Below, one piece after another: positions 31,814-42,349 of a stretch of 64,000 nucleotides of DNA. Under the pieces are notes generated by a model that was not told the origin of the DNA, ran no database searches, and saw only the letters and a list, made by a program, of their open reading frames with translations. Origin of the DNA: Diplonema papillatum (Eukaryota; Euglenozoa; Diplonemea; Diplonemida; Diplonemidae); assembly GCA_030068145.1 (NCBI GenBank), contig JAPJBO010000024.1, forward strand, positions 544,649 through 608,648, written 5' to 3'. A program made the translations under genes and the position numbers. Numbering within the stretch: the first letter of the stretch is position 1; each line of letters starts with the position of its first letter.

Positions 31814-33524
31814 GTTTTCCCTTCTCTTTGTGTCGTTAAAAAAAAAAAAAGGGTCCTTGGATCTTAGAAAGTTAATACCTCTCTCCCGACTAAATAAACC
31901 AAACCCGCAATTCAGGGCCTCTTCTCCCGAAACGTTCCTCGCTCCTTTTCCGCTGCTTACCCACCCACCCCACCCGCTTTGCCCGTTGAACCCTGACGTA
32001 GAATCCTGGTTCTAAGTGGGCCACTTCTGGTAAGCAGGACTGGCGACGCGGGATGAACCGAGAGCTGGCTTACTGGGGGGTTCGACATCTCCAACCAGGC
32101 GAGTGCTTGAGGGGTATCAGCTGCAGAACCTTTGGGCCGCGATGGAATATGCAGCGATTGCGCCCTCTCAACAAACAGCAAACAGCGAGTCGTGTTGTGT
32201 TGTCATATTGACGTCTTGCATCGCACCGGGGAGCTCGTGCCAAGGTTGCTGTGATCGAAGGAGAAGGCGAGGCCTTGGACCTGAGAAAGCACTGCTTTGA
32301 ACTGTCGGAAGCACGGTGTCGTACGACCGTACCTACCATCATCAGATCCCGCAAAGGGTGGCGAGTCATCGCGGCAGCGGGAGTGTGGTTATATCAAGTC
32401 GGCATCCAAGAAAAAGTGACATCTCACCTGCCGAATGCACCGGTCCCGAAAATGGATGATGCTCGAGCGGTACATCCACGGCCGCATACTGGTACTGCGA
32501 AGCCACTGGATGCTCCCTGGAGCCATGCAATCCCTGGCGAACACGCAACTATCATCGACAATTCGTTCTTAGTTAGCATCTTACTTACCCTTTCTGCAGC
32601 GACAGGCTAACTGAAGGAGACGGCATTCCAGAACATGCGACGAAGGAGGAGAGTATTAATATCCCTTTTCTCCCTTTCTTTTTTTTGCCCAACAAAGTTT
32701 TCTTCGAAACTAATAGTTAACCACCCTCCCCACTGATCCCCTCCACCATCAGAAAGAATCTTTGGAATCTGTGCTCTTACGTCTTTATTCTTCGTCCGGT
32801 GTTATCTACATCCTTTTCCAACCTTTTGCTTTTCGTAAATGAAATAAATACCGTTTGTTTGCAACGAGCAGCCTGCAGCTGTCCTGCCGGCCGACACTCA
32901 GATCCCACGCTGATGAGGGGCTGCCTTGAGTGTCCCTGCATTAGAGAACCGAAACGCGATGCTTAGGCATGCTTGTAGTCGAGGCCTGTTTACACATTCA
33001 GGGGTTGTCACCCTACCATCTACAACGCCTGCCAGGTGGTCTCGTCCGTCAGTCAGAACGCCCCGGCTGCGCCACCACTGGTGCAACAATCATCTTTGAC
33101 TGGGCCGCGGCTAGCTCCGCGCCTACGACGCAACGACTTACGCCTGCCGTAGTAGTACGGGACAGTAGTTGCATCACCTCGCAGTAGACACGAGTTCTGC
33201 AAATGAATCGTGCAAACCGACGGAAACTTATTCCTCTAGCAGCCCCCCACACCCCCGCCCACCCAATCCCCCCCCCCTTGTTTCTCGTCGTATCAGACGC
33301 GGCAGCAGGCGCCGTCCCTCTTGGAGAACGTGTTCATTATCATCATTCTTTTTCGTCGAAAGCCTGCCGCGTTGGCGACCTTTTTGTTTTTTTTGTTTTT
33401 TTTTTTTTTGTTTTAAAATTTGATTACACACCTGCTCTGCAGAAAGTGCTCGAGAAGGCCGCCCGGTACTCATCAGCATGTCACCACTATCGTTACAATA
33501 CTCCAAAGAGACCATTCTATAATG

Positions 33525-34816
33525 TGGTACGATGCCAAAAGGGGGGGGGGGGGGGGGTTTGGGCAGATGTTTTATGGCATAGTAAGATACTGGGCATGTG
33601 GGGTATGGGACCCATATCCTACCAGAAACCATTTTTTCGGGCCGGTTTTGGGGCCAAGTGCCCTCGGAGAGCCTTTTTCTGAGCTCAAAACTCTGTTTCT
33701 GTGGGTTTCGAGGCCCCGCACGGTGCACTCCAGCATCGTGTGGGGGTGTTACCTGTGCGGCCAAAGTGTCGGGCGTGGGCACACCTGCTAGATCCAGTGT
33801 GCCACACCCGCAAATCCAGCGTGAAATCCACTGACACCCAAAAATCCAGTGCGGAATCCAGTGTGACACCCGCAAATCCAGTGTGAAACCCACTGTACAC
33901 CAGCTAAAACAGTTCCCCAAGTTGGATCGAGTCACCTGTCGTCCAACGCAAATCAATCATCAAGGAGGCGAGGCCCCTGGTTGTTAAAAAAGCTGACCCC
34001 AGGTTCTTCTGGCAGTATTGGCAACTTTTATTGGCAGAAATCGGCTTGTCGGATCGAAAGAAGTGAGTTTGCTGCTGGTAACCTCACGAAGGCGATGGTT
34101 AATCGTGTTCCCTTCTGCAGGTGTCGCACACGTCCGGCCAGGTGTTCGAACCGGGCACCACGTAGCTGGCGGTACGTGGTGTACGACACCTTTGCCGTTA
34201 GTTGGCCTTCTTCGTCCACCAGCCTGTGCTAGAAGGATTTGTGCGACGAACGTCTTGTGCACGACAGCTTTTCCGTGACCCACGACGTCGGTGGTTGCCT
34301 CCACGAGATCGTCGAATGCCTGCTGCCTCATGGGTCACCTTTGTCGGTCGCCCTCTGTACAGAGACCCCGGGCGCAATCGGGTCAACTCCTGCAGCTTTC
34401 ATCAGAAAGGCTCTCGTCGCTCTAAAATGTCTCCGCATGGAGCCTTGTGACCTATCGTACTTCGTGTGCATCTTGCCTTGCAAATTTTTGAGCCAATTCT
34501 TCGAACGAAACGCATTTACGAGTCACGCATTCTGAGAACAGAGTTAAGTTCCTGTTCTGGGTGGGTGCTGCCGCATTGTACAGTCGTAACCCTACCTGGG
34601 GCCTCAAAGTCCACAACAACTGAGTTTTGCGCTCAGAAAAAGGTTCTCCGAGGGCATTGGACCCCAAAATTGGCCCGAAAACATGGTTTCTGGGGGGGTA
34701 TGGGTCCTATACCCCACATGCCCAGTATCTGACTATACCAGAAAACATCTGCCCAAACCCCCCCCCCCCTACCTAACTAAGTTTTTCCCCCCCCTTCTTT
34801 TGGCATCGTCTCATGT
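33525..34816. mobile_element. Possible element with ~220-bp inverted ends
   Basis: 33525-33735 and 34575-34816 are imperfect inverted copies. The left arm reads GATGCCAAAAGG, a G run, TTTGGGCAGATGTTTTATGG, ACTGGGCATGTGGGGTATGG, GACCCATATCCTACCAG. The right arm holds the reverse complements (CCTATACCCCACATGCCCAG, AACATCTGCCCAAACCCCC, CTTTTGGCATCGTC). The ~840 bp between has short AAATCCAGTGTG repeats (33790-33900) and weak minus-strand frames broken by stops, with no transposase motif that I recognise. A related end (CCTTTTGGCATCGTTTCATA) occurs at 10533. Target-site duplication not identified. Confidence 0.6.
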
Positions 34817-35182
34817 GCTGCCGTCCACTCACAAAACCCAGCTAAATCTGGGTTCAGCGCCGGGTGCAAGCGCTCATCAACGAAAGCGTGCACCAAATAT
34901 ACAACCCGTAACCGTATAGCCCTTTCTTGCCCTAAGAGAACCCACTCATGAACGGTCACACGGAGACCCTAAACCCCCGTTTTTCAAAGCGAACTTTAAC
35001 TCTAAAATGGAACGCTGGCAGCGGTTTAGCTTCTCGCTGGCTCCCGTCGAATTAGGGCACCCGGCGGCTCCTCGAGCATTTTCTTTCGCGTCTCACTTCT
35101 TGTCGGGCATTGCTTTCTACCCTCAGACGAGCACTCATCCGTTACTGTCCTCTTCCTTCTTTCTTTTTTCCTTTGCTGAAAA

Positions 35183-35693
35183 GAAGCGCCTGCTGTAGTA
35201 GGAAGTGCTCAGTAGGTAGTACTCAAGGTTGACCGCCAGTTGTCAAAAAAAGGAGGCAATGTGGCCCCGCGCAGAGTTTGGGTTTATGGCGGGAGGAGGC
35301 AAGGAGGAGGGGGGCGCCAGTGTTCAACAGTAACGATAGCTCGAAACGGCCTGAAAAACAAGCTCGCAGCGAATCCCGCAGTTGTGCTGCTTCTCCCTTC
35401 AAGCCTCCGTCGCAACGAGCACTCGGCGCCTCGGGGGGAATTTCGACCCCGACCACTACACGTTTCTTAGTTTTTTTTGTATAAGCACCAGCTTTGTAGG
35501 AAATGCTTGAGGAGACTGCCAGTTGCGATAGATCAAAGGAGGTAAATGTGCTGTAGCCCACACGAAACACAGGTAAATCTGGGTTTAGTGGCGGGCGTAA
35601 GCGTTCAACAAAAAAGACCCACTTTGTAGTTGTATTGTTTTCTCCCCCTCTAACCTCCTTCGAAATGAGCACAAGGCAGTCCCTCGAGTTTTT
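35183..35693 (+). repeat. Two element A copies in tandem (old and young)
   Basis: 35470-35693 is almost identical to the 24329 copy. Just upstream, 35183-35450 has the same order of landmarks in diverged form (GCGCCTGCTGTAGTAGGAAG, CCGCCAGTTGTC, AAAGGAGGCAATGTG, GTGTTCAACA, CTCCCTTCAAGCCTCC, CGAGCACTCGGCGCC). This gives two age classes of the same element. Confidence 0.8.
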
Positions 35694-35881
35694 TGCCCGA
35701 ACATGCAATGTCGGAGGAAGTGAGAATCGCCGTCGATGGCAGCGGCGTTTCTGCTACTTGCGTCCGGTTGCGGATCGTTGTGGACGCAAACACACGACCT
35801 TCTCATCGGCGGCGTCGCCTTTGCACCCAGTCACGGTCGGCGAATGTGGAGCTCACCACTTAACTGTCACCAAATTGCACC

Positions 35882-36440
35882 ACTCCCAGGAGTATCTAGT
35901 CGCTTCACTACTGACCCGTACTACCAGAGTACAGGAACCATCACTTCGGGGAGGATCCGGTTGCCTCACTACCGACCTGTAGTAAAGTGCAGGGACCATC
36001 ACTTCGGGGAGGATCCGATACCTCACTACTGGCCCGTGCTACTAGAGTGCAGGGACCATCACTTCGGGGAGTGTCCAGTCGCCTCACTACTGACCCGTAT
36101 TACTACTAGAGTGCAGGGACCATCACTTCGGGGAGTGTCCAGTCGCCTCACTACTGACCCGTATTACTACTAGAGTGCAGGGACCATCACTTCGGGGAGT
36201 GTCCAGTCGCCTCACTGGCCCGTGCTACTAGAGTGCAGGGACCATCACTTCGGGGAGTGTCCAGTCGCCTCACTACTGACCCGTATTACTACTAGAGTGC
36301 AGGGACCATCACTTCGGGGAGTGTCCAGTCGCCTCACTACTGACCCGTATTACTACTAGAGTGCAGGGACCATCACTTCGGGGAGTCCAGTCGCCTCACT
36401 ACTGACCTGTACTACTAGAGTGCAGGGACCATCACTCCCA
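35882..36440. repeat. 58-65-bp minisatellite, ~9 copies
   Basis: Unit AGTGCAGGGACCATCACTTC, GGGGAGTGTCCAGTCGCCTC, ACTACTGACCCGTATTACTA, CTAG. The anchor AGGGACCATC starts near 35991, 36051, 36114, 36178, 36236, 36301, 36365 and 36424. Length variation comes from the number of TACTAC triplets. Confidence 0.95.
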
Positions 36441-37286
36441 GGAGTAACAGCAGCACGGCGGAAGAGGCGAAGAAGCTCACTACAGCTGCGTGCGGTTGCG
36501 TTTGAACCGAAGCTGCTGCGCCTGTCGTGTTCCTACGCGCCCCCCGCGGATAGCATGCATCACAGTCTCCCCATTCGTCATCATCACTGAGTTTAGCGAC
36601 GCTCGAACCGCTGCACGCAACGCGTTTGGCTACAACTACATGTGGTGCATCCCGTTGTGCGTTGGCAAGTGGCAAGTTCTTCGCTGCCGCAGTCCTCGCG
36701 CCGGCATTCCCTTATTCTCGCGCAATAGCCATGACGGGTCTCGTTGATCCACCCTCGCCCCCCCCCCCCCACCCACCAGCACCGAAACACGGCGCAGACG
36801 GGACCAGTGCGGTGTCGAACACATATCCATTTCAAGCACGTTCTTGCAATCCCCCACCCACCAGCAGAATGTTTATATCTCCATTCTTTGTTCCATCTCA
36901 TAGCTTCTTACAACTGCCCCACCCACCCCCCATTATTTCTGCTCCTGATGTGGGGTCGCCTCAAAAGAATAATATCACAAAATATAAGGGAAACCGTGGG
37001 AGGAAAATAAATACTTCCTCTCCGCACCCATCCCCCCCCCCCAAAGATGGTATAATACAAGGGTCAAATAATTAAAAACAAATTCAATAATAAAATGCAA
37101 TAAAATACAATTAAATACAGAATACCCTGTAGGCTACAGTGCAGCTGCCTTGTAGATGATGTTTTTGACATGTCTTTGCCTCTAAATGATCACTGATTCT
37201 CGAGGTCCACATCGACGACTTTTGCCTTGGTTTCAGCCTGCTTTTCCTCGCGCTTCTTCGTTTCCTCGGCAGCTTTGTTTTCCCGG

Positions 37287-37568
37287 TCAATATCGGCAAC
37301 TAACTCGCCAAGACCTCATGTGGACTCTCTCGCCAAGAAGGCGCTTTTCGCTTTGCCACCCCATGAAGCTGAACACCCTCTCTGCGTCTGCTGCACCGGC
37401 TGGTACGCGTGTAACGCGCTGTGCAAACTTTGGTTTTGCATCCGGGTTCAGCTTCGACCACATTTCCCACCACTGCTCCACAGGCATGATGCGGGTCACG
37501 TGTAAACCGGGCAGACCCCAGTCGTCTTCCCCTATCTGGTCCCGGAACGACGAGCACTGCTCTTGCAC
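37287..37568 (-). pseudogene. hAT transposase C-terminal remnant
   Basis: The minus strand encodes about 93 residues. AERVFSFMGWQSEKRLLGER matches the conserved hAT C-terminal dimerisation motif (Pro-x-x-x-x-x-x-E-R-V-F-S, then a Lys-Arg a few residues on), preceded by a Trp-Trp segment and KPKFAQRVTRVPAGAADAER, all in family order. The frame is closed just upstream by TAA, and the catalytic DDE core and BED finger are absent. It is therefore a fragment of a class II transposon. No terminal repeats could be tied to it. The assignment rests on the motif alone. Confidence 0.72.
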
Positions 37569-40500
37569 CCGAAGTTAGCCTCCGATGATTGGAAGCCGCA
37601 TCGGAAACAGTGGGTCAACCCATCCCGGAATTCTGAATTCGTGCACCCGGTTGAAAGGAGTGTCCACTTCGGAGTCCACGTTCACTTACGTGGGGAGTTG
37701 TAGAGTACGGGAGGAACCGGTCTCGGGAAAGGTCAGTCGACGACCGTATGCAGGTGGGTGGAGGCCCTGGGACTACGAAGGCGTGACCACCCAGGACTCC
37801 CTATCTTGCGTTATCTCTATGCCCCGGTCGCCATAGCAACCTTATCCTCGGCCAAGCATCATCCTGTAATCCTGCTTTCAGGATGGCCATCGTGCCTCTC
37901 ATTTTGGTTATCAACCTTACTCCTCGCTCGAATTGCCGTCTTCGACCTTCACTGCCCCTGGTCCTGGTGGTGAGGGTTAGCATGCAAAGAGCCTGTGGCG
38001 ATAATCTGCATCTGCTCTATTTCGTGACCTCTCTTCGTGCCACCTCTCTTCGCCACTGGTAACTTATCTTGCACTGCTGCCCGCCGCGGAGTGCACGTTT
38101 CTGTCTTCGATGATGGCGAGTCCTTACGCCGCAAAGGAAATACCCCGAAACTCCCCGAATTTCCCCGAAATTCCCGATACTTCCCGATATTTTCGTCTGG
38201 ACCAGGTGGATACAGGCAAAAAATAAAGGCATGTCAACTACAGGCAAATGGGATTCCAAATACAGACTTGTATTAAATACAAATTCTCCAGAATAAAATA
38301 CAATAAGATACAACGAATACAATACAAGTGTATTTTATTATTGCCATCCTTGCCCCCCCCCCCCTATCCCTTTCTGAACCTTTTCATGCTTTCCAGGGGG
38401 CAGGGGCGAACTGACGGCCACCTGGATACTCAAAGCCATGCTGATTGTTTGGGCCCCTCCCGGAGGCACGGACTCACCAAAAAAGAAAGGGGTGCGCACT
38501 CTTTCAGCACGAAGCAGTCTAACAAAGATACACGCACAAGTACACGTACTGCCACTACAGCAGATACGATACGCACACTAACATACTATACCTTAAAGGA
38601 CCCGGAGACTTTAAAACCCCGGATCCCTAAGCGAACTTGCACTCTAAAGAAGAAGCGGGCACCCGCATTGCGGGTGCGCATTGTTGTCACGTATTTCTCC
38701 CATCACACCCGAGAAGGCGGGACAACTGCACCAGCGACAGGAACGTCAATGTGTCACCACTTCACACCTGTGCATCCGGCTTGCAGGATGTTCACGCATT
38801 CGGCAATTTCCGGCCCGGGTTTCCCGTGTGGGCCTGCGTCGGGGTCGGTTTTTTTGAGCAGAAATCTTTTGAGTTGAAACCCCCCAGCTCTCCCACAGAG
38901 TCTGGTTGCTTCTCAAGTACGCCTGTGGGCCTGATCCTGGCTACCAACGAATTTTTGCTCGAGATCAGCTCCGATGAAAAGATCTGCGAAAAATGGACTC
39001 AAGGACGAAAAGTACATTTGCGCCGGTAAATTAAAGTTCGGGAAACAGTAAAGTTCGGACGGACGAAGCTAAGTTCGGGAGAAGCAAAGCAAAGTTCTGG
39101 CGAAGCTAAGCTCTGGCGAAGCAAAGATGCTGAAAAAGCACGAAGGAACTTCAACTTCATTTTTCGGCTGTTCTTTTGCCAGAGCAAAAGGAGAGGCATC
39201 CGTCGAAGTCATGGGGGGGAGAGCGTATCTGATCCACGCAGAGCATACAGCTGGCAAAAGAGGGCCGTCAGATGCGGAACGAGTGCAAAACGGGGCAATC
39301 CCTGCAGGACCTGCGTTTTTCAGTTTTTGGCTTTACCCCTCCAACCTCGCCTTGAGCGCATGAGAAGTTCACGCAGAAACGTAGGGGTGCCAACCTGGCA
39401 AGCAACCTTGCTAGTAGTGTGCGTCGTGCGTGTGTGGTGCCAGGGTGTATCCAGAACCGCGATGTTATGCTCGCCGCATTCTCGGCGTGCCGCTCGGCGG
39501 AACGAGGAAGCGAGGATTCTGACTTCGTTTCCGATTCAGAACTTTTTACCAGCAGCGGTTGCAACCGTCGCGTTCGTGAATGAAAGCGCGACAAGAAGAG
39601 CCCTTCAGGAGTCACGTGGTGAAAGGCTGGCATACTGTGGTACTCGTCGGCATGCCGATACCACCCCACTGCGCAGCAAGAGTTCAGTATGCCAGCGAAA
39701 TGAGGTGTCACAAAGTCATCTTCGGCACTTTGAAGAGGCCGCGCCAAAGCAGGCCGCAACGCCGTTGCCAAAACAAAAAAAAAGTGCAACCGAAATATTC
39801 CAAAAGGTCAGCAGTGCTCGGCCCTCGTGACGCACCTCTTTTATGTGACCCTTTCACCTTCTCTCCACCACCCTCAGTCTTTTTTCTTCACTTTTCTTTG
39901 AATAAGCCTGCTTTGTAGGAAATGCTCGAGGTGGTCGTCTGCGAAGTGCGAAGAAGGGAGTATGCTGCAGCACCCCACACGAAACACAGGGAAATGTGGG
40001 TTTTGTGCCGTGCTGGCGGCATCTCCGAGTGTTTCTGCTCTTTATTTTCTATTTCCATGTTTATTCTCCAATATCGTCCTCTGTTTTTTACTCATCTAGG
40101 CCGACATCTATTTGTGCTCTGGCATCCGTTCTCCTCGACGAGTGCAGCAAGGCGTTCGAAGTAGGAAGGTTTTGACACCAGGTTCCAGGTCCTGTCCACT
40201 ACTCAGACATCCAAGAAGGCATCAGAGCGTTCTCGCCATCCTTTGATGTCGGAACAGGTGGTACCCTTCCAGAAGCGAACTCGAATCCCCCTGTGTACTG
40301 GCGATACGAAACGTGTTCAGTGCAGTGGTACGGTGTGCTCTCCTCTCGACCATGAGATTTCCACATCATTCGAAACTTGGGTATTGTCACAATTGACATA
40401 CTCCGACTTGTCGCCCCTCGCTCGTTTAATGACCGTGGCTTGTTCTTCAAGCATCTTCAGCAGATTCAGCGGATTCAGCTTGGAGGCATGAGTTAATGTA

Positions 40501-42349
40501 CAGTTCACGAGACAGCGTGATTCCTGTTGGCACAAGCTTCGGGTCTAAGCATAGTCCTTACCCTGGTGGCACTCGAGAATCACACTCCCGACTGGCTCGC
40601 CATTACAGCGGATGATCGAAGATAAGAGCTGATCTCATTTATCTGCAGGATGAGCCTCTGAACAAGCCTTCGGGTCTAAGCATCGTCGTCCTTTCAAAGC
40701 ATCCAAGCCTCCAACTGATTCGTTGTCAATGCGCATGATCGACATGATAGGAGCTGAGCTCATTTCTCTGCAGGCCATGAGTCTCTGAACAAGCCATGAG
40801 ACGGCTTCCACACTATTGTCACAAGCTTCGGGTCTGAGCATAGTCGTCCTTTTGAAACATCCCATCCTCCAACTGTTTCATTGTCAATGCGCATGATCGA
40901 CATGATAGGAGCTGAGCTCATTTCTCTGCAGGCCATGAGTCTCTGAACAAGCCATGAGACGGCTTCCACACTGATGACACAAGCTTCGGGTCTGAGCATA
41001 GTCGTCCTTTTGAAACATCCAATCCTCCAACTGTTTCATTGTCAATGCGCATGATCGACATGATAGGAGCTGAGCTCATTTCTCTGCAGGCCATGAGTCT
41101 CTGAACAAGCCATGAGACGGCTTACACACTGTTGTCACAAGCTTCGGGTCTGAGCATAGTCTTCCTTTTGAAGCATCCAATACTCTAATTTGTTCGTTTT
41201 CAATGCGCATGATCGACATGATAGGAGCTGAGCTCATTTCTCTGCAGGCCATGAGCCTCTGAACTAGCCATGAGACGGCTTACACACTGTTGACACAAGC
41301 TTCGGGTCTGAGCATAGTCGTCCTTTTGAAACATCCAAGCCTTCCAACTGATTCGTTTTCAATGCGCATGATCGACATGATAGGAGCTGAACTCATTTCT
41401 CTGCAGGCCATGAGTCTCTGAACAAGCCATGAGACGGCTTCCACACTGTTGACACAAGCTTCGGGTCTGAGCATAGTCGTCCTTTTGAAGCATCCAATAC
41501 TCTAATTTGTTCGTTTTCAATGCGCATGATCGACATGATAGGAGCTGAGCTCATTTCTCTGCAGGCCATGAGTCTCTGAACTAGCCATGAGACGGCTTAC
41601 ACACTGTTGTCACAAGCTTCGGGTCTGAGCATAGTCGTCCTTTTGAAACAGCCAAGCCTCTAACTGATAGAAGCTGCGCTCATTTCTCTGCAGGCCATGA
41701 GTCTCTGAACAAGCCATGAGACTTACACACTGTTGCTTCGAGTCTGAGCATAGTCGTCCTTTTGAAACATCGAACTTTTCACACGTAGTGGCGACTGCTC
41801 CAAGGCAGACGACTGTTTAGTGTTGCAAACGAATCACGAACACGCTGAAATGAGTCCTCCACACACTGAAATCCAGTGCTCCTAAGCAGACGAACTGAAT
41901 GTTGCGAACGAATCACGTATCAACTGAGAGAGGGTCCCCACAGCCTCCAGCTGATTACACAGGGTTGCCACAAGCTTCGGGTCTGAGGATCGTCGTCCTT
42001 TCAAACCTCCAACTGTTTCTTTGTCAATGCGCATGATAGGCAAGGCAGGAGCTGAGCTCGTTTCTCTTTTGCAGGTCTGTATGAGCCTCTGAACAAGGCT
42101 TACACATTCTTTCGAGTTTGGCTGATTAGTAAGGGGTGAGCGTACAAGGGATGCATGTGTTCGATCAGTATAATTCGTTGTCATTTACCCCCTGCAATAT
42201 TATTACTTCAAACCCAAAACAAGGCCGAGAAAAGTAAAAGAAAATACCTACAAATCGAAGGTGCACCCCCATCGTCGGGGACGACCGGAGATCACCCCGC
42301 ATAAACCTGATAGAGAGGAAGGAGATCGCAGCGGGTGGGTCGGGGGCAG
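37569..42349. other. Gene-free region before the kinase gene
   Basis: 38137-38190 repeats CCCCGAA strings as at 13300. 38258-38340 is AT-rich (AAATACAATAAGATACAACG). 38605-38650 is motif C. 39010-39125 has iterated AAGTTCGG and GGCGAAGC words. 39893-39990 is a diverged element A fragment. 40590-41780 is a 158-bp tandem array, with weaker relatives to 42120. No coding region supported. Confidence 0.6.
40590..41780. repeat. Second 158-bp tandem array, ~7 copies
   Basis: The anchor GCGCATGATCGACATGATAG starts at 40731, 40889, 41047, 41205, 41364 and 41522: 158 bp each, one 159. Units contain GAGCTGAGCTCATTTCTCTG, CAGGCCATGAGTCTCTGAAC, GACGGCTT, CACAAGCTTCGGGTCTGAGC, ATAGTCGTCCTTTTGAAAC. The last unit is shortened, and degenerate pieces persist at 41940-42110. 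The sequence is unrelated to the PUF-intron repeat although the period is the same. Confidence 0.95.

Larger units (their letters stand above)
29795..33524. other. Downstream of PUF; no certain gene
   Basis: 29953 has a fragment of element H. 30672-30881 is a composite of elements E and D. 30964-31056 may be a last PUF exon. 31759-31810 is a CT dinucleotide run. 38-bp-scale structure is otherwise absent. 32880-32965 has a weak relative of element D (GACACTCAGATC, CGCTGATGA). 33330-33420 is T-rich. Confidence 0.5.
34817..37286. other. Repeat-rich, no gene
   Basis: 34830-34890 carries a fragment of element A (ACCCAGCTAAATCTGGGTTC). 34968-35008 is motif C. 35183-35450 is a diverged element A and 35470-35693 a near-intact one, in tandem. 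35882-36440 is a minisatellite. 36777-36862 is element D. 36960-37120 is unusually AT-rich with ATAAAATACAATTAAATACA-type sequence, matched at 38258-38335. Confidence 0.6.

Noticed and set aside
33984-34386. Minus-strand frames inside the inverted-arm element as a transposase
   Set aside because: The frames are short, interrupted by stops and show no catalytic or zinc-finger motif that I can defend.
39268-39789. 173-codon minus-strand frame
   Set aside because: Its most distinctive stretch (RHADEYH) comes from a dispersed repeat also at 51950-52025, so it is a chance frame across repeats.
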